A DNA stretch of 64,000 nt from Halorubrum alkaliphilum (GTDB taxonomy: Archaea; Halobacteriota; Halobacteria; Halobacteriales; Haloferacaceae), in NCBI RefSeq assembly GCF_017873815.1, contig NZ_JAGGKQ010000001.1:62001-126000 (forward strand), in the 5' to 3' direction. Under the pieces are notes generated by a model. That model had not been told where the DNA came from. It did no database searches and saw only the letters and a list, made by a program, of their open reading frames with translations. Position 1 is the stretch's first letter. Every line of letters starts with the position of its first letter. The translations under genes were made by a program, and so were the position numbers. Shown here in pieces: positions 9,047-18,192 of the stretch.

Positions 9047-10377
9047 GGCGGTCGCGAGCCGGTTGACCGGGAGTCGACCTCGCTCGACCGTTCGTTTTCG
9101 ACGGTTTCGACTCCTTCCTCCACCGTTTCGACCGGCTCCCCGAACGCGTACACCGTGTTGTGACTCGTCACTTCGACGTCGAGGAAGTCGCCGACCTCGA
9201 CCCCCCGCTCCGCCGCGTTCCGCACGATGACCTGCCGGTAGGCGGAGTCGCGACACTTCACCGAGTCGCCGGTGCCCTCCTCGACGACGAGCACCTCGTA
9301 GGTCTCGCCGACCATCGCCTCGTACGCCTCGGCGACGACCTCCATCTTCAACTCGGACATCGCCTTCGAGCGCTCCTTCTTGATCGTCCCGCCGAGCCCC
9401 TTCATCTCGGCCGCGTCGGTGCCGGGACGCTTCGAGAACCGGGTGACGTTGATCTTCTCGGGTCGGATCTCACGCAGGAGATCCATCGAGCGCTCGTGGT
9501 CGGCGTCGCTCTCCGTGGGAAAGCCGACGATGAAGTCGGTCGAGAGCGTCCAGTGGTCGAGCCGGTTGTCAAGCGTTTCGACGACCTCACGGAACTTCTC
9601 CACGCGGTGTTGCCGGCGCATGTCGGACAGAACGTCGTCGGAGCCGGACTGGACCGGGGCGTGGATGAAATCGTACAGCTTCTCGTTGCGAGCGAAGACG
9701 TCCGCGAGCCTCTCGTGGATCCCGTGGATCCCGCCGGGGTTCGCCATGCCGAGTCGGACCCGGAACTCGCCGTCGATATCACAGATCCGATCGAGCAGCT
9801 CCGGGAGCTTACGGTCGCCCGTATCCCAGCCGTACACGCCCGTGTCTTGGCCGGTGACGCGGATCTCCTTTGCGCCGGCGTGGACCAGCGCGCGCGCCTT
9901 CTCGACGTTCTCCTCGATCGAGGGTGAGTCGACCCGGCCGGTCGCGAACTTCGTGATACAGTACGAACAGTTGCTCATACAGCCGCGCGCGATGGGGAGG
10001 ATGCCGACGACGCCGTCGAGGATCGGCTCCGTGTCGGGCGTGTGCGTCGGACACTCGCCGTTGAGCACGTGGCTCGGGACCTCGTCCCAGTGGAGCACCT
10101 CGGCGTCGATGCCGGCCTCCCGGAACTCCTCGCCCTGTGCGAGCGCCATACAGCCGGTGACGACCAGCTCTGCCGTCTCGGCGTCCAGCTCCTCGGCGCG
10201 GCGGAGCATGTTTTGTTCCGTTTTCTCGACGACCGTACAGCTGTTGAGGATGGCGACGTCGGCGTCGGCGGGACCGTCGGCCGGTCGGTGCCCGCCGTCG
10301 CGGAGGGCGCGCTCGATCGCACGGCTCTCGCCCCGGTTGGACGTACAGCCGTACGTCTCGATGTGGTACGTCGCCAT
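9031..10377 (-). CDS. tRNA t6A37 methylthiotransferase (e-MtaB/CDKAL1 type)
   Basis: A radical-SAM enzyme that adds a methylthio group to t6A at position 37 of ANN-decoding tRNAs. The 448-aa protein shows the N-terminal cluster cysteines C11, C47 and C76 (GCTSNRGES, NSCTVV, TGCMA) and the radical-SAM motif CMSNCSYC (C133, C137, C140), followed by a TRAM-like domain (ETYEVLVVEE). The final about 35 residues are an acidic Val/Glu/Ser extension beyond the TRAM core; part of it overlaps the end of the convergent acyl-CoA ligase gene. Likely a single-gene unit. Confidence 0.93.
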   Translation of the reverse strand: MATYHIETYGCTSNRGESRAIERALRDGGHRPADGPADADVAILNSCTVVEKTEQNMLRRAEELDAETAELVVTGCMALAQGEEFREAGIDAEVLHWDEVPSHVLNGECPTHTPDTEPILDGVVGILPIARGCMSNCSYCITKFATGRVDSPSIEENVEKARALVHAGAKEIRVTGQDTGVYGWDTGDRKLPELLDRICDIDGEFRVRLGMANPGGIHGIHERLADVFARNEKLYDFIHAPVQSGSDDVLSDMRRQHRVEKFREVVETLDNRLDHWTLSTDFIVGFPTESDADHERSMDLLREIRPEKINVTRFSKRPGTDAAEMKGLGGTIKKERSKAMSELKMEVVAEAYEAMVGETYEVLVVEEGTGDSVKCRDSAYRQVIVRNAAERGVEVGDFLDVEVTSHNTVYAFGEPVETVEEGVETVENERSSEVDSRSTGSRPPQSSS

Positions 10378-10453
10378 GGGTTGTACACGTTATCCGGCGG
10401 GCAGGCAAAAGGGCGGCGGATCGAGAGTAGAGAGCGACCGAACCGAAGCCCGG

Positions 10454-10759
10454 TCAGTCCTCGGCGACGACGGCAGAACGAGCAGTCCCGGTCTCGGATC
10501 CCGATTCCGACCCGGCGGTTGACTCCGCCGGGTCGGCGGTACGGTACACCGATCGTCGCGCGTCGGTCGGACAGAGGCCCTCCTCTACGAGGTCCGCGTC
10601 CACGAGTTTCTCGATCGCGAACCGGACGGTGCGAGTGGAGAGTCGCGTCTCGTCGGCCAACCCGGTCTGGTCGAACCGACCTTCGGCGTCAAGCACGTAA
10701 TAAACCAACTTGGCGCTCGGGGGGAGCGGTTCGAGACGCTCACGGGGTTCGTCGTCCAT
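10454..10759 (-). CDS. Winged helix-turn-helix transcriptional regulator
   Basis: The 101-aa protein has a MarR-like winged HTH: AKLVYYVLDAEGRFDQTGLA, then recognition-helix residues RLSTRTVRFAIEKL and a wing (LVEEGLCPTDARRSVYR). A roughly 25-residue Ser/Glu/Thr tail follows. I chose the ATG at 10759 (MDDEPRERLE), where similarity begins; a longer open frame upstream lacks coding character. It lies between the methylthiotransferase and the divergent SHOCT-domain gene. Target genes cannot be read from sequence. Confidence 0.82.
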   Translation of the reverse strand: MDDEPRERLEPLPPSAKLVYYVLDAEGRFDQTGLADETRLSTRTVRFAIEKLVDADLVEEGLCPTDARRSVYRTADPAESTAGSESGSETGTARSAVVAED

Positions 10760-10904
10760 ATGTACACGACGGGCGAGACGAGCATAATCGTGGTCCGGGT
10801 GTGCGCACCCAGCACATAACCGCTTGCGCGGCGCGAGGGACACCGTCGTACGAACGGTAACACACCACCACGTTATTGAGACTACGCGTCGATCTACCGA
10901 ATCG

Positions 10905-11417
10905 ATGCCCTCCACGACGGATACGGCTTTCGACCGCCTTCGACAGTCGATAGAGGAGTACACACCCGACGGGACGGTCGGTCGTCTCGCGCTCGCCGCA
11001 GTCGCCGCTCCGGTAGCGGGATTCTCGCTGTTCCTCGCGGCCGGGTTCTTCCTCGCACCGGCTCCGATATCGCTACTGATCGTCCCGCTTACGGCCGCCT
11101 TCGGGGGTGGCCTCTCGCTGCTGGCGGTGCTCACGATCTGGCCCGTGTACCTCTCGGCGATCGGGCGCGTTGACTCGCCCCCCGAGTACTCGAGAGCCAT
11201 CAGGGACCGTCCGTCGAACTCCCGAACGGACCGAGTGAAACGGAAGTATCGGGAGGGATCGATATCGGAGGCAGAGCTCGAATCCGAACTCGACACAATC
11301 CTCGACTCCTCGAACGACGAACCACCGAGCACTGATGCGGACTCCGAAGGCGGACGCCCCGCGCAGCCGGACCGGACGGAAGCGTCGAAAGCGGGCGAAA
11401 CGGAACGAAACGGGTGA
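10905..11417 (+). CDS. Membrane protein with C-terminal SHOCT-like motif
   Basis: The 170-aa protein has two hydrophobic spans (about residues 25-50 and 55-82), then a basic region and a SHOCT-like oligomerisation motif (RKYREGSISEAELESEL). The tail is acidic and disordered. SHOCT motifs usually sit at the end of membrane or regulatory proteins and mediate assembly; no enzyme activity is suggested. Starts MPSTTDTAFD at 10905. Convergent with the sensor kinase gene downstream. Function unknown. Confidence 0.75.
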   Translation: MPSTTDTAFDRLRQSIEEYTPDGTVGRLALAAVAAPVAGFSLFLAAGFFLAPAPISLLIVPLTAAFGGGLSLLAVLTIWPVYLSAIGRVDSPPEYSRAIRDRPSNSRTDRVKRKYREGSISEAELESELDTILDSSNDEPPSTDADSEGGRPAQPDRTEASKAGETERNG

Positions 11418-11481
11418 GTGTCTGTTATAAATCGCTTGCGGATACTTCCGCGGTCCGTTCGTCGACGCCTGACCTCGTCGT

Positions 11482-13989
11482 TCAGCCGGCCGGCCGGAAC
11501 TCGAAGCGAACGCCTTCGGAGCCGTCTTCCACGGTCGTTTCCCACCCGTGAGCGTCGGCGATCTCTCGAACGATCGCTAGCCCGAGCCCGGATCCGTTGT
11601 CCGATCCCGAAACGCCGTGCTCCAGCGCGTCGCTCGGATCGATCCCGTCGAATCCACGGCCGTCGTCGGCGATGTAAAACCCCTGATCGAGAGCACCGAC
11701 CGTCACCGTGATCGCTCCCTCGGCCTTCGGCCGACTGCTCGTTGAACCGTGTTCCACACTGTTCCGAAACAGGTTCTCCAACAGCGTTCGGAGCCGTTCC
11801 GGATCGGCGTCGATGGTCGCGTCCGTATCGGGAGTTTCCAGAACGGCGCTTTCGGTGTCCACCGTGCGCCATGCTTCCGCCGCGGCGGTCGCGATGTCGA
11901 TCCGTTCCACGTCGTCGACGGTCCGTCCGTGTCGGGCCAGCGCGAGCAGGTCGTCGATCAGTTCGCCAATGCGGTCGTGCGCGTCCTCTACTCGGTCGAT
12001 CTCCGCTTGTATCCCGTCGTCATCGACGAACCCATCGAGGAGTTCGAGGCGACCGCTGGCAACCGTGAGCGGGTTCCGGAGGTCGTGTGAGACCATCTCG
12101 GCGAACTTCTCGTGGCGGTCGAGCTCACGCTGGAGCTCGGCGTCGCGCTCACGAAGCTGTTCGGTGCGCTCGGCCCGGTCGAGCGCGGCGGTCACGTTCG
12201 CGCCGAGCACCCGTGCGAGCTGGACGTCGCGGTCGTCGAAGAACCCCGGGTCCCGTGAGCCGAGCGGCATCACGCCGTGGTCTCCGAGAGGGACGATGAG
12301 CAGGCTCCGAAGCTCACTGTACTCGGCGGTCGTGTCGACCGCGGCGAGGTCGTCAACGCGTATCAGCTCTCCGCGGTCGAACGCCTCCCAGACTCGTCCG
12401 TCTCCAGGACCGAAAGGTGGTCGATCACCGATTATCTCGGTCGCCTCCTCGGATATGACGGTCGGACGAAGGGTTCCGGACTCGGGATCGTACAGTCGGA
12501 CGCCGCTGTTCGGGAGCCCTAGCGTGTCGATGGCGGCGCGGACGGCAACCTCGACGACCTCCCGCGTTCCGTCCGTCTGGAACATCTCACGTGTCGTCTC
12601 GTGGAGCGCACGTAGCGTCCGCTCGACCCGTTTCTGATCGTTGATGTCCGCGTACACGCTGTACACGATCCGCCCGTCCGGTTGACTAACGGGGATCCCG
12701 TGAAGGATGAAGTCCCTGACTCCGTCGAGCGTCCGACGCCGTACCTCGACTCGGATGGGGTCGCCGTCGCCGTTCAGCATGTCAGGGTCGACCCGTCGAG
12801 CGCCGTCCGGGGTCATAGCATCGCGGGCCTCCTGATAGCCGTTCTCGGACGCAGCGTAGCCGAACGTCTCCTCGAAGGCATCGTTCGTCTCGTCGAGGCG
12901 TTGGTTCCCGTCCCCGTCAACGAGGACCCTCGCGACGGGTAACGGGATGTTGTCGAACAGCGCGGCGAACCGATCCCGCTCGGATCGGAGCGCGCTTTCC
13001 GTCTCGATCTGTGCTATCGCCTCGGCAGCGTGCGTGGCAACGAGCTCGGCGAATTCGATGTCGGCCTCGTCGAAGGCTTCCGGACGGCTGGACACCGCCT
13101 GGATCACTCCGTACTCACCGATCGGGACGCTGATCACCGACCCGATGTCGTCGGTGACGGGATCCGCGTCATCCGACCGGTCGAGCTCGTCGATCACAAA
13201 CGTTCGTTCCTCGGCGGCGGTCCGCCCCGCGATCCCCTCGCCGAGCTTGAACGAACGGACCTCGTCGCTCGTGACGGTCTCGGAGAGCGCCGCGGGGGAG
13301 ACGTGGTCGCCCTCACGACGAGCCGTGACACAGCGATCGAACTCCAGCACCCGTTCGGCGACGTCGACGACGCGATCGAACACCGTCTCGACCGCGTCGA
13401 CGGTGGACACCTCGGTCGCGAACTCGTGGATGGCAGTCACCTTTCGGTTGGCCGCTTGAAGATCCGCCTCTGCGTGTCGGCGGCTCAGCGCGTTGTCGAC
13501 GCGGTTCGCCAGCATCTCGTATCCGTCGGAGCCGCCACCCTTCTGGAGGTAATCGGTGACGCCGGCAGAGATCGCGTCGCTTGCGATTTCCTCGCTTCCC
13601 TTCCCCGTGAACAGAATGAAGGGGAGATCGCCGATCTCGGCTCGGACATCGTCCAGCAGGTCTAGTCCCGTCGCATCCGGCATGTCGTGATCGCTGACGA
13701 CGCAGTCGACGTGACCCTCACGGATCCGGTCCATCGCGGCGTCCGGGGAGGAAGCGGTGACCGTTTCGACGTCGTCGAGGATCCGATCGAGGTACGTCGC
13801 CGCGAGATCGGCGGCACCCGGCTCGTCGTCGACGACGAGGACGCGGTCCGGGCCGGCCGTTCGCCCCACGGCGTCGTCGGATCCGTCGACTCCGATTCGG
13901 GGTCCGGTTTCACCGGCCCTGCCGTCATCGGGGGCGTCCTCGTCGACTCCGTCCTCCCCGGTTCCGTGGGTCCCGGGGTTCGAATTCAT
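11482..13989 (-). CDS. Hybrid sensor histidine kinase: REC-GAF-PAS-GAF-HisKA-HATPase
   Basis: A soluble 835-aa signalling protein with no clear membrane segment. Residues about 48-165 form a receiver domain (VLVVDDEP; phosphoacceptor Asp100 in SDHDMP; FTGKGSEE). Then come GAF (about 190-310), PAS (about 325-450) and a second GAF (about 470-610). The HisKA dimerisation motif is EMVSHDLRNPLTVASGRLEL, and the ATPase has the N box (LLENLFRNSVEHG) and G boxes (DDGRGFDG, GSGLGLAI). An N-terminal receiver ahead of the sensors is a common haloarchaeal arrangement. It probably phosphorylates or relays to an unlinked partner. The receiver closely resembles that of the protein at 18193. Confidence 0.92.
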   Translation of the reverse strand: MNSNPGTHGTGEDGVDEDAPDDGRAGETGPRIGVDGSDDAVGRTAGPDRVLVVDDEPGAADLAATYLDRILDDVETVTASSPDAAMDRIREGHVDCVVSDHDMPDATGLDLLDDVRAEIGDLPFILFTGKGSEEIASDAISAGVTDYLQKGGGSDGYEMLANRVDNALSRRHAEADLQAANRKVTAIHEFATEVSTVDAVETVFDRVVDVAERVLEFDRCVTARREGDHVSPAALSETVTSDEVRSFKLGEGIAGRTAAEERTFVIDELDRSDDADPVTDDIGSVISVPIGEYGVIQAVSSRPEAFDEADIEFAELVATHAAEAIAQIETESALRSERDRFAALFDNIPLPVARVLVDGDGNQRLDETNDAFEETFGYAASENGYQEARDAMTPDGARRVDPDMLNGDGDPIRVEVRRRTLDGVRDFILHGIPVSQPDGRIVYSVYADINDQKRVERTLRALHETTREMFQTDGTREVVEVAVRAAIDTLGLPNSGVRLYDPESGTLRPTVISEEATEIIGDRPPFGPGDGRVWEAFDRGELIRVDDLAAVDTTAEYSELRSLLIVPLGDHGVMPLGSRDPGFFDDRDVQLARVLGANVTAALDRAERTEQLRERDAELQRELDRHEKFAEMVSHDLRNPLTVASGRLELLDGFVDDDGIQAEIDRVEDAHDRIGELIDDLLALARHGRTVDDVERIDIATAAAEAWRTVDTESAVLETPDTDATIDADPERLRTLLENLFRNSVEHGSTSSRPKAEGAITVTVGALDQGFYIADDGRGFDGIDPSDALEHGVSGSDNGSGLGLAIVREIADAHGWETTVEDGSEGVRFEFRPAG

Positions 13990-14072
13990 ACGTGCCAGTC
14001 ACCACGCGCTTATTTGAACGTTTTGTCAATAAAATCAAAAATGATACCAGCCGGGGTGTCCCGATGTCCAGC

Positions 14073-14942
14073 CTACAGGAAGCTCTCGACGTGGTCAGCG
14101 ACGTCTTCGGGGGTATCGCCGACGGGAACGCCCGCGTCGTTGAGCGCGTCGATCTTCGACTGTGCGGTGCCCGTGCCGGAGCCGGAGACGATGGCACCCG
14201 CGTGACCCATTCGCTTGCCCGGCGGGGCCGTACGCCCGGCGATGAAGCCGGTCACCGGGGTGTCCATGTGTTCGCCGATGAACGTCGCGGCCTGCTCCTC
14301 GTCCTCGCCGCCGATCTCGCCGCACATTACGACCGCGTCGGTCTCGTCGTCGGCCTCGAACGCCTCTAGGGCGTCGACGAAGGAAGTGCCGATGATCGGG
14401 TCGCCGCCGATACCGATCGCGGTGGTCTGACCGATACCCCGTTCGGTGAGGTTGTCGACGACCTGGTAGGTGAGGGTCCCGGAGCGGGAGACCAGCCCGA
14501 CGTTCCCCTCGGAGAAGATGTTGCCGGGGAGAATGCCGAGTTTCGCCTCGCCGGGCGTGATGATCCCGGGGCAGTTCGGACCGAGCAGACGCGTGTCGGT
14601 CTCGCCCAGCCGTTTGTTCACCTTCGCCATGTCCTGCGTCGGGATCCCCTCGGTGATCGCGACCGCCAGATCGAGGTCGGTGTCGAGCGCCTCAAACACC
14701 GCGTCCGCGGCGAACGCCGGCGGCACGAAGATCACGGAGGCGTCCGCGTCCTCGGCCTCGACGGCCTCGTCGACCGTGTCGTAGACGGGGACGCCGTCGA
14801 CCGCTTGGCCGCCCTTGCCGGGGACCGCACCGGCAACGACGTTGGTCCCGTACTCGATCATCTGTCCGGCGTGGAACTTCCCTTCCCCGCCGGTGATACC
14901 CTGTACGACCACTCTGGTGTCGTCGTCGACGAAAATGCTCAT
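14073..14942 (-). CDS. sucD: Succinate--CoA ligase, alpha subunit
   Basis: With SucC interconverts succinyl-CoA and succinate with ADP or GDP phosphorylation in the TCA cycle. The 289-aa protein has the CoA-binding Rossmann domain at the N-terminus ([18 protein letters not shown]) and the phosphohistidine loop [18 protein letters not shown] near the C-terminus. The start overlaps the sucC stop (ATGA overlap at 14939-14942), which shows translational coupling. The length is typical. Confidence 0.96.
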   Translation of the reverse strand: MSIFVDDDTRVVVQGITGGEGKFHAGQMIEYGTNVVAGAVPGKGGQAVDGVPVYDTVDEAVEAEDADASVIFVPPAFAADAVFEALDTDLDLAVAITEGIPTQDMAKVNKRLGETDTRLLGPNCPGIITPGEAKLGILPGNIFSEGNVGLVSRSGTLTYQVVDNLTERGIGQTTAIGIGGDPIIGTSFVDALEAFEADDETDAVVMCGEIGGEDEEQAATFIGEHMDTPVTGFIAGRTAPPGKRMGHAGAIVSGSGTGTAQSKIDALNDAGVPVGDTPEDVADHVESFL

Positions 14943-16084
14943 TGGGTTACCTCCTCCGCGTTCTTCACCGCACGCTGGACGGCTGCCTCCAGCGTCGCCT
15001 CGACTTCCACGAGGTCGGTGTTCAGGATCTCCATCCCCTCCTCGGCGTTGGTACCGGCGAGCCGGACGACAACCTTCTTCGGGATCTCATCGAACCCTTC
15101 GAGCGCTTCGTTGATCCCCTTAGCGACCTCGTCGCCGCGGGTGATCCCGCCGAAGATGTTGAAGACGACGCTGTCGACGTTGGGATCGGAAAAGACCATG
15201 TCGAGCGCCTGCGTCACGCGCTCCGCTTTCGCACCGCCGCCGATGTCGAGAAAGTTGGCGGGTTTGCCGCCGTAGTAGTCGACCAGATCGAGCGTCGTCA
15301 TTACGAGTCCAGCGCCGTTCCCGATGATCCCGACGTTGCCCGACAGGCGGACGTAATCGAAGCCGTACTCGCCGGCCTTCCGTTCGAGGTCGTCCTCGTA
15401 GGACTCCTCGGCGAGGTCGGCGAGGTCGGGCTGGCGGAACAGGGCGTCCTCGTCGATGTTCATCACGGCGTCCGCGGCGGTCACGTCGCGGTCGCTCGTG
15501 ATCATGACGGGGTTGACCTCGATCTCCGACGCGTCGCTGTCCTCGTAGAGATCGTACAACGTCGAGAGGATCGACGCCACGTCGAGCGCGACGTCGGCGT
15601 CGACGCCGGCCTCGTAGACGACCTTGCGAGCCTGATACGGGTGGAGCCCGAACGCGGGATCGACGTGCTCGCGCGCGATCGCGTCCGGCGTCTCCTCGGC
15701 GACCGTCTCGATGTCGACGCCGCCCTCAGTCGACACCATCAGCACGGGCTTGCCCTCGCCACGGTCCATCGTCACGCCGACGTACAGCTCGTCGACGAAG
15801 TCGACACCGGCCTCGACGAGGACGGTTTCGACGGTGTATCCTTTGAGATCCATCCCGAGGATCTCCTCGGCGTACTGCTCGGCCTCGTCGCGATCGGTCG
15901 CGATCTTGATTCCGCCGGCCTTCCCACGACCCCCCACGTGGACCTGCGCTTTGATCGCAGCCGGATAGCCGATCTCGTCGACGGCGTCGAGTACCTCCTC
16001 GACGCTCGTCGCGAGCCGGGACTCCGGTACCGGAATCCCGGCATCCGCGAAGATGGTCTTCGCTTGATGTTCGTGTAGTTTCAT
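14939..16084 (-). CDS. sucC: Succinate--CoA ligase, ADP-forming beta subunit
   Basis: The 381-aa beta subunit begins [20 protein letters not shown], as usual for SucC. It has an ATP-grasp N-terminal half ([14 protein letters not shown]) and a CoA-ligase C-terminal half ([16 protein letters not shown]). First gene of sucCD. A TATA-like CATTTAAG (minus strand, about 16108-16116) lies about 27 bp before the start and fits a leaderless transcript. The fumarase gene, upstream on the same strand, places two TCA-cycle steps side by side. Confidence 0.96.
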   Translation of the reverse strand: MKLHEHQAKTIFADAGIPVPESRLATSVEEVLDAVDEIGYPAAIKAQVHVGGRGKAGGIKIATDRDEAEQYAEEILGMDLKGYTVETVLVEAGVDFVDELYVGVTMDRGEGKPVLMVSTEGGVDIETVAEETPDAIAREHVDPAFGLHPYQARKVVYEAGVDADVALDVASILSTLYDLYEDSDASEIEVNPVMITSDRDVTAADAVMNIDEDALFRQPDLADLAEESYEDDLERKAGEYGFDYVRLSGNVGIIGNGAGLVMTTLDLVDYYGGKPANFLDIGGGAKAERVTQALDMVFSDPNVDSVVFNIFGGITRGDEVAKGINEALEGFDEIPKKVVVRLAGTNAEEGMEILNTDLVEVEATLEAAVQRAVKNAEEVTQ

Positions 16085-16325
16085 CCGTGTGGGATCGGAA
16101 CGGACGGCGGCTTAAATGGTGCCGATCCGGTGTGAGCAAGGCGCATGTCGGCGGGGACGGTCGATGCGACATCGCTTATAGACGTCGGCGCAGCCAACGA
16201 GGGCACCGACGAACGGAGCTACCGCCGACGCGAACGATCCGACAGTGCTGCTAGCGCGGTACCCGTCCACGAAATCCGGCCACTCATTTATATAGATTCG
16301 AAAAGGCCCTCCGAATCCGGTGTGT

Positions 16326-17735
16326 TCAGTCGTCGTCGCCGAGAATGACTCGATGGGTCATCGCCTCGGGGTCAAGCACCTCGTCGGCCTCCGCCTCAGT
16401 TAAATACCCCTCGTCGACGGCGACCTGCCGGACGGTCTTCCCCTCGTCGAGGGCCTGTTTTGCCACCTTCGAGGCCTTGTCGTAGCCGATCGCGGGGTTG
16501 AGCGCGGTCGCCAGTGCCATCGCCTGCTGGACGCGCTCCGCACAGTGCTCCTCGTTGGCCTCCAGCTTTCCGACGAAGCGCTCGCCGAACGTCTCGGCCG
16601 CGTTCGCCAGCATATCGGCCGACTGGAGGAAGTTGTACGCGAGCACCGGCTTGTAGAGGTTCAAGTCGAGTTCGCCGCGGGCCGCGCCCGCGGAGACGGC
16701 GGCGTCGTTGCCGACGACCTGCTTGTGGACCTGGTTCACCGACTCGGCGACGACCGGGTTGATCTTCCCGGGCATGATCGACGAACCGGGCTGGTTCTCG
16801 GGCTGTTCGATCTCCCCGAGTCCGTTTCGCGGCCCGGACGCGAGCAGCCGCAGGTCGTTGGCGATCTTGTTCAGGCTACCGGCGACCGTCCGCAACGCGC
16901 CGTGTGCCTCTCCCATCGCGTCGTGAGCCGCCTGCGCCTCGAAGTGGTTGTCGGCCTCGCGGAAGGTCGTCCCCGTCTCGTCGCTGATGTACTCCGCCGC
17001 GAGCTCCGGGAACTCGGGATGGGTGTTGAGCCCGGTACCGACCGCGGTGCCGCCCAGGGCGAGCTCGCGGAGGTTCGACTGGATCCCGGAAACGCGCTCG
17101 ATCCCCTTCGCGACCTGCGTCCGGTAGCCGCCGAACTCCTGTCCGAGCCGGACCGGCGTGGCGTCTTGGAGATGCGTGCGGCCCGTCTTGACGACGCCGT
17201 CGAACTCGGCCTCCTTCGCCTCCAACTCCGCGTGGAGTGTTTCGAGGGCGGGGACGAGGTCCTTCTCGACCGCCTCGAGGCTTGCGACGTGCATCGCCGT
17301 CGGGATCACGTCGTTGCTCGACTGGCCGTAGTTGACGTGGTCGTTCGGGTGGACGACGCGATCGCCGATCTCCGCGCCCGCGATCTCCGCGGCGCGGTTG
17401 GCGATCACCTCGTTGGCGTTCATGTTCGAGGAGGTGCCCGAACCGGTCTGGAACACGTCGACCGGGAACTGGTCGTCGTGCTCGCCGGCTATCACCTCGT
17501 CCGCGGCCGCGACGATGGCGTCGGCGGTGTCCGCCTCCAAGAGCCCGAGGTCGCGGTTCGCCTGCGCGGCCGCCTTCTTGACGACCCCGAGCGCACGGAC
17601 GAAGCGCCGTCCGAACGTGAGTCCCGAGATCGGGAAGTTCTCGACGGCTCGCTGAGTCTGTGCGCCCCAGTAGGCGTCGGTCGGGACCTGCATCTCGCCG
17701 AGGCTGTCCTCCTCCGTGCGGTAGTCCTCGCTCAT
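16326..17735 (-). CDS. fumC: Class II fumarate hydratase
   Basis: Interconverts fumarate and malate. The 469-aa protein carries the superfamily signature GSSIMPGKINP, the early motif MQVPTDAYWGAQTQRAV and the active-site region TGSGTSSNMNANEV. The length is standard for oxygen-stable class II fumarases. I chose the ATG at 17735 (MSEDYRTEED); the much longer upstream open frame is antisense to the next gene and has no similarity. A TATA-like TTTTACC on the minus strand about 17760-17766 supports this. About 240 bp separate it from sucC. Confidence 0.96.
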   Translation of the reverse strand: MSEDYRTEEDSLGEMQVPTDAYWGAQTQRAVENFPISGLTFGRRFVRALGVVKKAAAQANRDLGLLEADTADAIVAAADEVIAGEHDDQFPVDVFQTGSGTSSNMNANEVIANRAAEIAGAEIGDRVVHPNDHVNYGQSSNDVIPTAMHVASLEAVEKDLVPALETLHAELEAKEAEFDGVVKTGRTHLQDATPVRLGQEFGGYRTQVAKGIERVSGIQSNLRELALGGTAVGTGLNTHPEFPELAAEYISDETGTTFREADNHFEAQAAHDAMGEAHGALRTVAGSLNKIANDLRLLASGPRNGLGEIEQPENQPGSSIMPGKINPVVAESVNQVHKQVVGNDAAVSAGAARGELDLNLYKPVLAYNFLQSADMLANAAETFGERFVGKLEANEEHCAERVQQAMALATALNPAIGYDKASKVAKQALDEGKTVRQVAVDEGYLTEAEADEVLDPEAMTHRVILGDDD

Positions 17736-17816
17736 GCGCGTGGGTTCTCCGGAGACGTGGTAAAACCTGCCGATGGCGTGACGAGCGGGATCCTCGGCAC
17801 CCGCGACCGTCGCATT

Positions 17817-17822
17817 GCTTTT
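17817..17822 (+). promoter_or_regulatory. TATA-like box of small membrane protein gene
   Basis: GCTTTT lies 25-30 bp before the ATG at 17847, consistent with a leaderless start. Weak on its own. Confidence 0.35.
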
Positions 17823-17846
17823 GAGGACTCCCGTCGAAGAGTCGGT

Positions 17847-18107
17847 ATGAGAGCCATCCTCTTCCTCGTCGTGGGGGTCATCGGGCTGGTAGAGGCACTG
17901 GTCCCGGGAGTCGTCGTGAGCGCGTTCACCCGGATCGCCTACCGCGACGCCGAGGACGCGGAGGCCAGACCGTGGTTCCGGACCGTCGTGCGGATCGAGG
18001 GTGCGGTCCTCGTTCTCGTCGGACTCGTCGGGCTGTTCCGGACCGCTCGATCCGCGGGGTCGGACGACGAGCGATCCGAGTCCGTCGAACCGGAGTCGAA
18101 CGATTGA
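17847..18107 (+). CDS. Two-span small membrane protein
   Basis: The 86-aa protein has a hydrophobic N-terminal helix (ILFLVVGVIGLVEALVPG), a short loop containing RIAYRD and PWFRTVVRIEG, a second helix (AVLVLVGLVGLF) and an acidic tail. Similar short proteins are common in haloarchaea and unnamed. It is divergent from fumC, with about 110 bp between them. The start at 17847 is supported by the TATA-like spacing. No function can be assigned. Confidence 0.72.
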   Translation: MRAILFLVVGVIGLVEALVPGVVVSAFTRIAYRDAEDAEARPWFRTVVRIEGAVLVLVGLVGLFRTARSAGSDDERSESVEPESND

Positions 18108-18160
18108 ACGATTAAAGCGTTCACGGGCTGGAACGTCATTTTTTCCTCGATTCACCCGAA

Positions 18161-18169
18161 ACTATATTT
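18161..18169 (+). promoter_or_regulatory. TATA-like box of REC-PAS-PAS gene
   Basis: ACTATATTT lies 24-32 bp before the ATG at 18193, a good leaderless-promoter placement. Confidence 0.55.
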
Positions 18170-18192
18170 CGAGCCCACGAGACGTGTGGGGC

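Noticed and set aside
16145-16348. 67-codon ORF between sucC and fumC
   Set aside because: Composition is not protein-like (Arg/Ser-rich), there is no similarity, and it overlaps the fumC end on the other strand.
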